Shown one piece after another: positions 1 through 7,654 of a DNA stretch of 29,289 nt. Source of the DNA: a virus; the IMG/VR virus record IMGVR_UViG_3300048834_001059, positions 1 to 29,289 of that record. One strand, given 5' to 3'. Each line of letters starts with the position of its first letter. Position 1 is the first letter of the stretch. The notes beneath the pieces were generated by a model, which saw only the letters and a program-made list of their open reading frames with translations, had not been told where the DNA came from and ran no database searches. The translations under genes were made by a program, and so were the position numbers.

Positions 1-923
1 TGATGATCATGAACATTCCTGCGCTACGAGATTCGGACACGCAAACTCCGGGCTACTACTACGCAGTCGCATCGCTCGAGCCTGAAGAGGAGTGGACGGG
101 TGCGGTTTTGTTCGATTCACTCGACAACAGCAACTGGTCCACCGTGTTCCCGATCACACCGCAGGCCCAAGTGCTTCTGGCGAAGTCTGTTCTGCCCACA
201 GGGAAATCGGGGTACTGGGACAACGCGTCGACAGTCGATGTTGAGGTTCTGGCGGGCACGCTAAGCTCGAAAACTGATCTTGAGGTTCTGAATGGCGCAA
301 ACACCATCCTGCTAGGCAACGAGATTCTCTCTTTCTGTGACGCGACACTCATTGGAACGAGGCAGTACAGACTCAGCAGACTTCTTCGTGGGCTTCGAAA
401 CACTGAAGCGTCGATGCCTCTGCATCAGGTAAACGAGCGGGGCGTGCTCTTCAGCTCAGGAACTGTTGGATTCAAAGACTACGCGCTGGCATCAATCGGA
501 ACCACGCGCTACTTCAGGGCCGTGAGCTTCAACGCGCTTGTTGACGATGCAGACGAGACTCTCACTCGCAGTTTGGGTGCAGCGACCATCAAGCCCTTCT
601 CGCCGGCACACCTCAAAGGCTCGCGTATTGGAACGACTGATCTCACGATCACCTGGCAGTTGAGAAGTCGTGCGATTGTTCGTGCGTTTTCGATTGTACA
701 AGCGCCTGTCCTCGAGCCATTCGAGCGGTATCAGATCGAGATTCGAAATACCGCCGGTGGCACCGTTCTTCGAACGATTGAAGTTGATGAAGCGCGTACG
801 GTTACTTACACAACCGCTCAGCAAACAGCTGATGGTGTCACTCCTGGCGCGACTGTTCACGTTACCATCTACCAGATTTCCGATGTGATCGGCAGAGGAA
901 ACAAAACGGAGGCCTACCTGTGA
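1..923 (+). CDS. Tail tip / host-specificity protein, C-terminal part (5' truncated by window)
   Basis: The frame is open from the first base and no ribosome site precedes the first ATG at 3, so the gene almost certainly begins upstream. About 306 residues are visible. The segment LLRGLRNTE (visible residues 127-135), followed by a His and a hydrophobic strand, is the signature seen in the C-terminal region of RcGTA gp15 and related siphophage tail tip proteins. The last ~100 residues look like a fibronectin-type beta domain (alternating strands, TVTYTTAQQT). By family knowledge this protein sits at the distal tail and contacts the host. The stop overlaps the next gene's GTG (GTGA at 920-923), so the two are translationally coupled. 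The family call is good; the exact domain limits are inferred. Confidence 0.8.
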   Translation, partial: MIMNIPALRDSDTQTPGYYYAVASLEPEEEWTGAVLFDSLDNSNWSTVFPITPQAQVLLAKSVLPTGKSGYWDNASTVDVEVLAGTLSSKTDLEVLNGANTILLGNEILSFCDATLIGTRQYRLSRLLRGLRNTEASMPLHQVNERGVLFSSGTVGFKDYALASIGTTRYFRAVSFNALVDDADETLTRSLGAATIKPFSPAHLKGSRIGTTDLTITWQLRSRAIVRAFSIVQAPVLEPFERYQIEIRNTAGGTVLRTIEVDEARTVTYTTAQQTADGVTPGATVHVTIYQISDVIGRGNKTEAYL

Positions 924-2137
924 CTGCGACAACGCGCTTCTCTCTTGACCTCCTTGTCGAAGGGCAGGCTCAACCTGAGATCACCGTCAACACGGCACTC
1001 AACATCGTCGATGTCGTTGCACAGCTAAACGTCATCGATCGCAATCTCACAGCGCCTCCCGGCAGCCCAGCTGAGGGTGCACTCTACATCATTGCGACGG
1101 GAGGCACGGGTGCCTGGAGCGGCCAAGATGGGAAGCTCGCGATCTACTTCTCTGGGTGGTACTTCATCGCTCCCAAGGAAGGTTTCCAGGCGTGGGTCGC
1201 TGATGAAGACATCGTCGTCATCTACGACGGCTCTGCGTGGGTGACCCAGCTTGGCACGGGCGACATGGTCGCATCGACGTACGATTCAGACTCCGATGGG
1301 ATTGTCGATGCAGCTGAAGCTCTCGATGATGGCACACACAGCGTGTCTGCTGAAGATGTGGTCGACCACATCGCGGCATACAACCCACACGGCGCTACGG
1401 CGTCTGCAACGGCGAGCCGGTTGATTCTGCGTGACGGGAATGGTCGCGCCAAGGTGGCCAACCCTGTGGACGCTGCTGACATTGCTACCAAAGCCTACGT
1501 GGATGGCTTTGGTGGCGGCGGTGGTGGCGACATGGCGAAGGCTACCTATGACACGGACAACAACAACATCGTCGACGCTGCTGAAACCCTCGACGATGGC
1601 ACGCACACTATCTCTGCCGAAGACGTGGTTGATCACGTGGCTGACACCACCAACCCTCACAACGTCACGCACACGCAGGTGGGTGCTGAGGCGGCTGGCG
1701 CTGTCGCTACGCACGCAGCTCTGACTGGCACGCACGGTGTTACTGGGAGCATCGTGGGAACTGGCGGGGCGCAAGTGCTGTCGCAAAAGACGCTGACTTC
1801 GGTGAAGTACGCGTATTTCGATGCTGTCTACTCGAACGGCTCGAGTGATGCAGCCAAAGAGATCAACTTCAGCAACGGGCAAGACCAGAGCGTCTCAATC
1901 ACGGCCAACACCACACTTACTCTTCGCGCTCCGGGTGCAGGGCGTTTCAGCATCGACGTCATGATTGCAGGAGCTGGAGGGTACAACGTGGCGCTCGCAG
2001 GGTATGGAGGCCTTCCCGTGCTCACTCCCGGTGGTGAGGGTTACATTCCTTCGCAGAACATCGGCGACAAAGACACGCTTGTTGTGAAATTCACAGGAAG
2101 CGAGTACCGCGTGCAGGTTGTGAAAGATTGGAGATAG
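920..2137 (+). CDS. DUF2793-containing tail fibre-like protein with duplicated module
   Basis: The start is GTG at 920 inside GTGA, with CGGAGG about 7 bases upstream. The protein has 405 residues. Residues ~20-110 match the DUF2793 pattern of phage tail proteins (ALNIVDVVAQLNVIDR, then PAEGALYIIA and a W-rich strand region). Two imperfect copies of a ~45-residue module follow (from residue 114 and from residue 203), each starting GDM, carrying a D-x-D-x-x-x-IVDAAE segment, DDGTH, SAEDVVDH and ending NPH. They are separated by a glycine run. The NPH and GTHGVTG motifs are common in fibre shafts. The C-terminal ~110 residues look like a beta-rich head ending in a Trp-Arg. Its neighbours are tail genes. 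It is likely a distal tail fibre or adaptor; the receptor is unknown. Confidence 0.75.
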   Translation: MTATTRFSLDLLVEGQAQPEITVNTALNIVDVVAQLNVIDRNLTAPPGSPAEGALYIIATGGTGAWSGQDGKLAIYFSGWYFIAPKEGFQAWVADEDIVVIYDGSAWVTQLGTGDMVASTYDSDSDGIVDAAEALDDGTHSVSAEDVVDHIAAYNPHGATASATASRLILRDGNGRAKVANPVDAADIATKAYVDGFGGGGGGDMAKATYDTDNNNIVDAAETLDDGTHTISAEDVVDHVADTTNPHNVTHTQVGAEAAGAVATHAALTGTHGVTGSIVGTGGAQVLSQKTLTSVKYAYFDAVYSNGSSDAAKEINFSNGQDQSVSITANTTLTLRAPGAGRFSIDVMIAGAGGYNVALAGYGGLPVLTPGGEGYIPSQNIGDKDTLVVKFTGSEYRVQVVKDWR

Positions 2138-2139
2138 TC

Positions 2140-3087
2140 ATGGTGCTTCGACTGGTTGCGTGCGGAGAGAACAACACGATCGTCACATCCGACTCAGGCG
2201 AGAGTTTCGAAGTCGCGAACTCGCCTGTTGTCAGCGAAGGTGACGGCTCTCTTGACTGGTACGATGTTATTTTCGGCGAAGATAAGTTCGTTGCTGTGGG
2301 AAGCACGCGCTCAGCTGTGAGCATCACCGGCCGGATCTGGACCGCGAGCACGCTCTTGCCCGCAGCGTTGATCGGCGTTGCATTCGGCTCAGGCGTCTTC
2401 GTCGCAATCGCAGCGACAGGTGTCTACACATCCACTGATGGGCTCACGTGGACATCGCGTACGATCTCGATTCCGCTCGGAGCATCTCTTCGAGCTGTGG
2501 CGTTTCACGGCGACAAGTTCATTGTCGCGGGCGGGCACCCGAGTTCTGTCACAGCGGGATTTGCACGGCAATCGACTGATCTTGGGGTCACCTGGACGTC
2601 AGTGACTCTTCCAGCAAATTCGAGAACCATCAGCGACCTCGCTTTCGGCCAGCGCTGGTTTTCAGCGAGCCACAGCTTTGAGAAGCTGTATTCTGAGCAG
2701 GGTGGCTCGTGGACTCGTGCAAGTTCCGTACTTTCAGGGCTCGATGCGTATGCAGCTGCATTCGACGCGAAATCGAACTTGTACCTGATTGCAGGCTCGA
2801 CGGGTAAGTGTGATTTTAGCGCTGACGGAGTTAACTGGGCGGTGTTGCAGCCCCAGCGCCCGTTCTCGCGGGCGGTGCTCGACGTTGTTGCTTATCCATA
2901 CAAACAAGCGTACAACCTCTGGATCGCCGCCACGGACGCTGGGGTGTACGGGACCGCCATCTCGAATCAAGGCTCAGGATGGACACTTATCGAGACCCCA
3001 TCGCCCATCGCAATGAACGCGATTGCCTACGGTGAGATTCCCGAGAATCGAGGAGGGGCGGGACTCTTCTCTCTGGGTGGCCTCTAG
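2140..3087 (+). CDS. Tail-associated beta-propeller protein with BNR/Asp-box-like repeats
   Basis: ATG at 2140 is chosen over an upstream in-frame TTG (2128) because GGAG at 2130-2133 is 6 bases away and the previous gene stops at 2137. The protein has 315 residues. Repeated blades show VAFG/VAFHG-DKFIVAGG strands followed by Asp-box-like elements such as TSTDGLTWTS, QSTDLGVTWTS and FSADGVNWAV. This is typical of sialidase or Ycf48-like propellers. No catalytic sialidase residues can be assigned, so a binding or structural role at the tail tip is more likely than an enzyme. The gene ends at TAG 3085-3087 and overlaps the stop of the convergent QueE gene. Function in adsorption is inferred from position. 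Confidence 0.7.
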   Translation: MVLRLVACGENNTIVTSDSGESFEVANSPVVSEGDGSLDWYDVIFGEDKFVAVGSTRSAVSITGRIWTASTLLPAALIGVAFGSGVFVAIAATGVYTSTDGLTWTSRTISIPLGASLRAVAFHGDKFIVAGGHPSSVTAGFARQSTDLGVTWTSVTLPANSRTISDLAFGQRWFSASHSFEKLYSEQGGSWTRASSVLSGLDAYAAAFDAKSNLYLIAGSTGKCDFSADGVNWAVLQPQRPFSRAVLDVVAYPYKQAYNLWIAATDAGVYGTAISNQGSGWTLIETPSPIAMNAIAYGEIPENRGGAGLFSLGGL

Positions 3088-3845
3088 ATCCCGCGGCGAT
3101 ACCCCCACAGGATCGAGTGCAGTCGCGGGGTGACACAGAAGCCGTACTTGATCGCCGCCGGGGCCACGACGTCGCGTGCACACTTCAGAATCTCGTCAGT
3201 GGTGATGCCGTACGGCATCAAGTAGCAGCGTACGTCAGAGGCTCCCATGAACTTCTTTCTGAAGCTGATGGCAGCGTCAACATCAGCTTGATCACGAACA
3301 ACAAGCTTCACGCAGTCAGTTCCTGGTCGCATCCACTCGAGGATCGCGGAGCAGTGATAGGTGAGATCATCGTAGCTCCACATTCCGTGGAGGCAGGGAG
3401 TGATCTTGGGCGACAGCGACACCGCGTGGAAGTGAGTGTCGAGGAAGCTGACAACGTCCTCTTGAGTCGGTCCTCCCGCTCCAGCCTTGCCACAGAAGCC
3501 TGAGGTTTCGATGGCGATGTGGTTGAACCCGCCTCGCACAAGCACATTGAGCATCAGCGAGAACTCAGCGTTTTTGATCTGGAGCAGCGGCTCGCCCCCA
3601 GTGACGATGACGGCGGGGTACTTGCCGGCTGACAAGAGAACACTTGCACCGAGTTCCTCGATCTTCTGAAACACAGCCGCAGCGTTCCACGGTTGGGCCG
3701 CTTCCTTCCCGTTCCACGTGTAGCCAGTGTCACAGCCCGGGCACTTGACCGGGCAGTGATGCAGACGCAAGAAGATCGACGGAATCCCTACGTCGAGGCC
3801 TTCGCCTTGAATTGTGGGACCGTAGATTTCGTTGATGGGAATCAT
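3084..3845 (-). CDS. queE: 7-carboxy-7-deazaguanine synthase (radical SAM)
   Basis: 253 residues. QueE converts 6-carboxytetrahydropterin to 7-carboxy-7-deazaguanine, the third step from GTP to preQ0. The N-terminus EIYGPTIQGEG and the 4Fe-4S cluster motif C31-x3-C35-x2-C38 (CPVKCPGCD) are clear. TGGEP at 82-86 is the SAM-binding motif, and DVRCYLMPYG near the C-terminus also fits QueE. The ATG at 3845 has only a weak ribosome site (GCGAG). The gene lies at the far end of the leftward block, 12 kb from the other deazaguanine genes and on the opposite strand. It follows a ~105-base gap with an inverted repeat. Its function depends on QueD (upstream step) and QueC (downstream step), both present in the window. 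Confidence 0.93.
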   Translation of the reverse strand: MIPINEIYGPTIQGEGLDVGIPSIFLRLHHCPVKCPGCDTGYTWNGKEAAQPWNAAAVFQKIEELGASVLLSAGKYPAVIVTGGEPLLQIKNAEFSLMLNVLVRGGFNHIAIETSGFCGKAGAGGPTQEDVVSFLDTHFHAVSLSPKITPCLHGMWSYDDLTYHCSAILEWMRPGTDCVKLVVRDQADVDAAISFRKKFMGASDVRCYLMPYGITTDEILKCARDVVAPAAIKYGFCVTPRLHSILWGYRRGI

Positions 3846-3913
3846 GTTGTGTCTCGCTTGGGTTTGCGCTCCCGGGAGCTTCGTTTGGGTAATGGCTTGG
3901 ACGGCGTTCTCAA

Positions 3914-3940
3914 GGCTAGCACGCCCAGCGCTCGCTAGCC
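3914..3940. repeat. Intergenic inverted repeat
   Basis: GGCTAGC at 3914-3920 is mirrored by GCTAGCC at 3934-3940 with a 13-base loop. It sits between the stop of the ART-like gene and the start of queE. No T-run follows on the minus strand, so it is not a standard terminator. It could be a leader hairpin or a processing site for queE. Nothing else is visible in this gap. Confidence 0.4.
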
Positions 3941-3950
3941 GTCTCTTAAG

Positions 3951-4673
3951 CTATACGGCTGGCTGGGTGGCCAAGAATGCAATGCCCTCGCGGTTGCTAA
4001 TCATCTGCTGGTACTCAGCCAACATCCCCGGAAAATGCGACTCTCCGAAGAGCACGAACTCAGATGGCTTGATGGGGTTGTCGAAGAGCCACGCCGTGAG
4101 AGCGATGTACTTGTTCGAGCAGAACTGTTTGTTCAGCAAAGAGATCTGAGCATCGACGGCCACAGACCAGATGTCGACTCTGTCCCGGTCCCACGTAATC
4201 GCGCGCGTGATGGCCGATGTAGGAATGGCTCCACAGCAGCAGCACGTGCCGAGGCCGTCTGCTGAGTGCTGCCAGAGATCAGAGAACATGGGAAGGTTTT
4301 CTCGAAACCAGCGTGTGTTCTCGAGGCACTGCTTATGCGTGTCTGCCAGTCGACGCATTCCTCCACGGAAGCGATGGTCAGCCTTCGTACGATGGAGGTT
4401 GCGCGTCGCCTGCTCGAGAAAATCTTCGTCAGGCAGCATGTGCTCGAAGATGCTGTCGGTCTCGATCTCGATGATTGCCGGGTCCTGCTTTCCAGCCTGC
4501 TCTGCTGCAATCACCGCGAAGTACGGCGCGTAGCAGGTGGTCAGGTACACGCAGTCAGGTCGAGATTCTACCGTGTGGTTCCAGTTCGAAGTTTTGGTGA
4601 GCTCACGAGGAAGCAGACCTTCCTTCAATGCAGCCTCGGCGACTCGTCGAGTTGTTCCGTGGTAAAGCTTCAC
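3951..4673 (-). CDS. Putative ADP-ribosyltransferase-fold protein
   Basis: 240 residues, starting at GTG 4673 with GGGAG 8 bases upstream. The N-terminus KLYHGTTRRVAEAALKEGL is the first strand and helix of the ART fold (H5-G6-T7). It is followed by VYLTT (Y43) and an ALA-rich helix, then PAIIEIETDS. This is the order seen in KptA/TRPT1-like and other H-Y-x ART proteins. The middle holds a run of four cysteines at the GTCCCCGAIP segment; its role is not evident. The family may modify host protein, RNA or DNA, or remove 2'-phosphate from RNA; the sequence does not decide. It sits 2 bases downstream of the DUF2786 gene in the same leftward operon, an early-gene position that would suit host takeover or counter-defence. 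The fold call is moderate; the substrate is unknown. Confidence 0.55.
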   Translation of the reverse strand: MKLYHGTTRRVAEAALKEGLLPRELTKTSNWNHTVESRPDCVYLTTCYAPYFAVIAAEQAGKQDPAIIEIETDSIFEHMLPDEDFLEQATRNLHRTKADHRFRGGMRRLADTHKQCLENTRWFRENLPMFSDLWQHSADGLGTCCCCGAIPTSAITRAITWDRDRVDIWSVAVDAQISLLNKQFCSNKYIALTAWLFDNPIKPSEFVLFGESHFPGMLAEYQQMISNREGIAFLATQPAV

Positions 4674-4675
4674 GT

Positions 4676-5440
4676 TCAGGCTCCCAGCTGTTTTGCAACG
4701 TCACCCTGCTCGTCACGAGCCACGCCGTCGATATTCGCCTTGTCTCCGTCCTGCTTGCCCCGCATGTACCCATGGATGTTCTGCGTGCTGGGGCGGTTGA
4801 TGTCGGCCGCGTTCTTGAAATCCTGCTCTTTGATCCAAACGTCAACATCGTGCGTACCGACTCGGATCAGTGCCGCGGGCGAGTTCTGCTTGAGGGCAGC
4901 AGAGCGAGCTGCGTACCGAGCCGCGATGGCTGCGATAAACCCCATGATGTACGACTCGCGAAAACCACGAGCCCTCCACTGGGTCTTGGCCTTCTCCATC
5001 TCGTAGTAGAAGCTGTTGTACCGCGCGTTCGAAAGCTCCTCGATTGCGCGCGCCAGCGTTCCCGTGACGTAGATGGCAACCTGGCGGTCGACCTTGCGGC
5101 CGATGAAGGTGATCAGGTTGGTCTTGGTGCGGACGAGAAAGCGGCATCCGTGTGCTTTGGAGACGATGTGGGACAGCGCTTCGAGCCAGTTGCAGCGCTT
5201 GTGCTTCATCGAGAGTCCGAAGTCGCTCCAGTTGATGCGCTCACGGTTGATGGGGTCGTCCTGCTTCATCTGCTCGAACTCAAGATCAGACATGCTGAGC
5301 TTGTGCTCGTCGAGCATGGATTGTGCCTTCGTCGCAAACGCCTCGGCTTCAGCCTGACTGCCGATGGCCCTGCAGCTTGCGGCTTTGGCAAGCAGTTTCT
5401 TGATCTTGCTCAGCAGGTTGTCAGAAATGGTCTCGTTCAT
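4676..5440 (-). CDS. DUF2786 domain protein
   Basis: 254 residues from ATG 5440, chosen because AGGAAG lies just upstream; a longer frame to 5479 overlaps the preceding gene and lacks a site. Residues ~8-45 (KIKKLLAKAAS, then EAEAFATKAQSMLDEH) match DUF2786, a helical domain common in phages and actinobacteria. The following region with LITFIGRKVDRQVAIYVTG resembles the domain that usually accompanies DUF2786. The C-terminus is polar and probably disordered. Biochemical function is not known. It lies between the small gene at 5476-5871 and the ART-like gene, in one operon with gaps of 2 and 35 bases. Confidence 0.65.
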   Translation of the reverse strand: MNETISDNLLSKIKKLLAKAASCRAIGSQAEAEAFATKAQSMLDEHKLSMSDLEFEQMKQDDPINRERINWSDFGLSMKHKRCNWLEALSHIVSKAHGCRFLVRTKTNLITFIGRKVDRQVAIYVTGTLARAIEELSNARYNSFYYEMEKAKTQWRARGFRESYIMGFIAAIAARYAARSAALKQNSPAALIRVGTHDVDVWIKEQDFKNAADINRPSTQNIHGYMRGKQDGDKANIDGVARDEQGDVAKQLGA

Positions 5441-5475
5441 GTGTGCTTCCTCGTGAAGAAGGTGCGGGCTGTGCC

Positions 5476-5871
5476 TCACAGCCGATTTGTCTGGATGGTG
5501 CGGACGGCGTTACGAAGACGCAGGAGTTGATCGCGAAGATTGTTGAGCTTCCCTTCCATGGCGATCCCGGCCTTCTTCGCCTCTTCGACAACCTCAGCAG
5601 GAGGCGTGAATTCAGCAAGGGCCATCAGCGTTGCCATGCTGGCATCGATCTTGTAGCACTGTGCGAGCCGGGTCGCCGCCTGATTCTCGCACCACTTGAA
5701 GATGTGCTCTCTGCGGGCGTAAGACGGGTACTTCGCCAGCTTTTCGATGGCCTTCGTGATCTCGTTGTCGAGCTTTTCGAGTTCTTGATCGCGAAGACCG
5801 TTGAGGGCCGCTTCCCAGAGGCCTTCGTTGCTGTTCATGTACTGTGTGAGGTGGGTGAGGCGGGCCAGCAT
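5476..5871 (-). CDS. Hypothetical helical protein, first gene of leftward operon A
   Basis: 131 residues from ATG 5871 with AAGGAG 7 bases upstream. An in-frame GTG at 5910 exists but lies at or before the expected transcription start and belongs to the repeated leader, so it is rejected. The protein is almost entirely helical, with charged heptad-like stretches (DNEITKAIEKLAKYPSYARRE; KLNNLRDQLLRLRNAV). It is unrecognised by family. It is the first gene after promoter copy A (5915-5968), whose leader is identical to that of the gene at 25236. Confidence 0.65.
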   Translation of the reverse strand: MLARLTHLTQYMNSNEGLWEAALNGLRDQELEKLDNEITKAIEKLAKYPSYARREHIFKWCENQAATRLAQCYKIDASMATLMALAEFTPPAEVVEEAKKAGIAMEGKLNNLRDQLLRLRNAVRTIQTNRL

Positions 5872-5885
5872 GTTTCTGCTCCTTC

Positions 5886-5910
5886 GTGTGGGTGGATTTG
5901 TCCACCACAC
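5886..5910 (-). other. Leader hairpin of operon A
   Basis: On the minus strand the leader can fold as GTGTGGTGGA paired with TCCACC-C-ACAC (one bulged C) around a CAAA loop, directly upstream of the AAGGAG site. It is the same as the hairpin at 25197-25221. Confidence 0.55.
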
Positions 5911-5914
5911 CTAC

Positions 5915-5968
5915 AGCATAGCAAATCCACGCACGATGTCAACCCCGTGGCAACAAAAATTTCATGTT
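5915..5968 (-). promoter_or_regulatory. Promoter copy A (sigma70-like, with conserved upstream box)
   Basis: On the minus strand: CATGAAATTT, then TTGCCACGGGG, then TTGACA (5937-5942) and TATGCT (5915-5920) with a 16-base spacer. A 9-bp dyad, GTGGATTTG/CAAATCCAC (5892-5930), spans the -10 and the start region. It drives the genes 5871 to 3084. Confidence 0.85.
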
Positions 5969-6289
5969 TTATTCGTCGCCTTCGAGATTCAGCTTCTTCT
6001 GTGCTGCTCGCTGCCCGAGCGGCGACCGAGGCTCTCCTGGTGCACGCATGTAGTGGTCATTGCCGATTGCATCGACGTTCTTCACGACGACTCCCGGGTT
6101 GGGCGGTGGCGGCAGCGTCCACTCGATTCGTACGGGATGCGTTGGGTCATGTGAGCACTTGAGCCCGTGTTTTATCCTGATCGACGTGAGGCCGCAGAAC
6201 GAGCCGTCCACTTCGCAGAACACCTTGTAGCGCATTTCAGCGAGGAACAGCTCGCTGATTGACATGTAGTTTACAGGTTTCAGAGGCAT
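5969..6289 (-). CDS. Hypothetical protein
   Basis: 106 residues from ATG 6289, with GGTGGA 6 bases upstream; it overlaps the preceding gene by 10 bases. The middle has CSHDPTHPVRIEWTLPPPPN, a Cys/His and proline-rich segment that could form a small metal site but matches no family I can name. The C-terminus is basic, then acidic. The TAA stop falls at the outer edge of promoter copy A. It is the last gene of the transcript from promoter D unless that transcript reads on. Confidence 0.55.
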   Translation of the reverse strand: MPLKPVNYMSISELFLAEMRYKVFCEVDGSFCGLTSIRIKHGLKCSHDPTHPVRIEWTLPPPPNPGVVVKNVDAIGNDHYMRAPGEPRSPLGQRAAQKKLNLEGDE

Positions 6290-6897
6290 AGACGGTCCAC
6301 CGAAGTTGTGATGTTGTCGATCCGCTGCTTGAGAGTATCGATAGCTTCTTCAGCAGCTCCAGCAGCTCCAGCACGCTCACGCATTCGCTTCGCAACCTGT
6401 TCGATGATGTGCGGCGGGGCTTTGATCGAGCGCTTGTTCTTCAGGCCGATGAGCACCACAGCACCTTCTTTCGCAAAGAGCTCAATCATCAGTTGAACTT
6501 TCTGCGACTCGAGAGCTCCAGGAATGACTTCGCGTGCAGTGATCGTTGGGATGCCCTCGGTGATGCCGTGGAGCCCGATATCGAAGATGACTCCAAGCAC
6601 GTCAGGCCTGTTGTGCGCCTCAGCCGCACCTTTCGCGTTTGCTTGACGCCACAGGCACTGATAGCTGGCACATTCAGCTGGGCGCTGAGGGAGGGTGTAG
6701 ATCGAGCATCCCTTCCCGTGCATCTCGTACTTGCACGGACTGTTCATTGGCTTCTCGAGATCTGAGACAGCCAGCGCTGTGCAGTACGCTGTGCACTCGC
6801 CGCAGGCATTCAGCTGCTTCAGCACAACTCTGCGTGCCGCCTGCTGCTGCGTGTAGTATGCGCGTCGAGCCTTTTCACGATCTCTGTTCGCACTCAT
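6280..6897 (-). CDS. YkgJ-like cysteine-cluster (zinc/iron-chelating) protein
   Basis: 205 residues, ATG 6897 with a strong AAGGAGG. After a basic N-terminal helix there is a cysteine-rich core: CGECTAYC, then C in NSPCKYE, C in GKGCSIY, then RPAECASYQCLW. This order, with RP-x-x-C near the end, is that of the YkgJ/UPF0153 family of putative zinc- or iron-binding proteins. The C-terminal half is helical and variable. The enzymatic role of the family is not established. It overlaps the upstream gene by 4 bases (ATGA). A second, different protein of this type lies in the deazaguanine cluster at 19023. Confidence 0.65.
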   Translation of the reverse strand: MSANRDREKARRAYYTQQQAARRVVLKQLNACGECTAYCTALAVSDLEKPMNSPCKYEMHGKGCSIYTLPQRPAECASYQCLWRQANAKGAAEAHNRPDVLGVIFDIGLHGITEGIPTITAREVIPGALESQKVQLMIELFAKEGAVVLIGLKNKRSIKAPPHIIEQVAKRMRERAGAAGAAEEAIDTLKQRIDNITTSVDRLCL

Positions 6898-7316
6898 CGC
6901 CGGCGCCTCCTTCTGTAGGTCCGTGGTTGTTTTGAATCGACCCAGCTTTGAAAATCGTCCTGAGCCTGAATATCAACGCTCTGCAGACTCCGAGTCTGCA
7001 AGGCGTGCATCTCAGCCCAGATGCGTGAAGCTGCTTCGTGGTATGCCTCATCGTGCTTGATCGAGTTCTTGAAGTTGGTGTAGTCGAGTTCTGCGGCCAG
7101 CGTTATCAGCACCACGTTCAGCTGCGTAGGCGTGACGTCCGGGATTCTGAAGCGGTAGTCAGCATCTTCGAGCTTCAGCGTGGGCGAGAGCTTTACAGGA
7201 ACGCGGCGTCTGAGGTTCTTGAGGTGCTGTGCAGTTCGAGCACGAATCTGAAAGTCTTCGCCCTCTTTCGAGTGTCGCACAATTGAGAAGAATCCGAACT
7301 TACTGAAAATCCACAT
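6894..7316 (-). CDS. Conserved phage hypothetical (MWIFSKFGFFSIV type)
   Basis: 140 residues, ATG 7316; AGGAG lies 11 bases upstream. The N-terminus MWIFSKFGFFSIVRHS followed by RARTAQHLKNL is a pattern I associate with a small conserved family found in phages and bacteria, of unknown function. The C-terminus ends in a run of arginines (YRRRRRR), which could bind nucleic acid. It overlaps the next gene by 4 bases, so the two are coupled. Confidence 0.6.
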   Translation of the reverse strand: MWIFSKFGFFSIVRHSKEGEDFQIRARTAQHLKNLRRRVPVKLSPTLKLEDADYRFRIPDVTPTQLNVVLITLAAELDYTNFKNSIKHDEAYHEAASRIWAEMHALQTRSLQSVDIQAQDDFQSWVDSKQPRTYRRRRRR

Positions 7317-7322
7317 TTGGGA

Positions 7323-7649
7323 TTATGCTCCTGTCTCGGTATAGGTTACAAGGCAAGCATCAAAGGCGATGGTCGCGTCTCCGCCTTTGAGATCAGGTTC
7401 GCAGGCCGCTGGCCACAGGATCATTCGACGCGAGAGGTTTACGTCGTGGAGACTTTCCTGACCCACTCCACGCCAAGTCGGCAGCATGCAGTTCCGCACA
7501 GCGCCGAGACTTGAGCTCGAGAAAGCACGAAGCTGATCTTCCTCGGATCGAAATGGTGCAATGCTTTCACTGCGACGTGTCACGCCACGCTCAAGCAGAC
7601 CCGGTTCGGGTCTGCTCTGTGCTCCGCCACATGGTGAAGAGAAAGACAT
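7323..7649 (-). CDS. Hypothetical protein
   Basis: 108 residues from ATG 7649, with GAGGTG upstream at good spacing; a longer frame to 7712 would overlap the upstream gene. The C-terminal half (WPAACEPDLKGGDATIAFDACLVTYTE) reads like a beta-strand domain. The N-terminal half is low in structure. The family is not recognised. An opposing plus-strand frame (7511-7876) is judged a shadow because the minus-strand genes here are tightly spaced with ribosome sites. Confidence 0.5.
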   Translation of the reverse strand: MSFSSPCGGAQSRPEPGLLERGVTRRSESIAPFRSEEDQLRAFSSSSLGAVRNCMLPTWRGVGQESLHDVNLSRRMILWPAACEPDLKGGDATIAFDACLVTYTETGA

Positions 7650-7654
7650 CGAAC

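Larger units (their letters stand above)
5869..5973. repeat. 105-bp inverted duplicate, copy A (partner 25134-25238)
   Basis: Read on the minus strand, this block is identical base for base, as far as can be read by eye, to 25134-25238 on the plus strand. It includes the conserved promoter box, -35, -10, leader hairpin, ribosome site and the ATG. The similarity stops abruptly on both sides. The copies face opposite directions 19 kb apart. Confidence 0.9.

Noticed and set aside
4266-5530. Plus-strand open frames of 246 and 300 residues
   Set aside because: They oppose the DUF2786 and ART-like genes, which have ribosome sites and recognisable domains.
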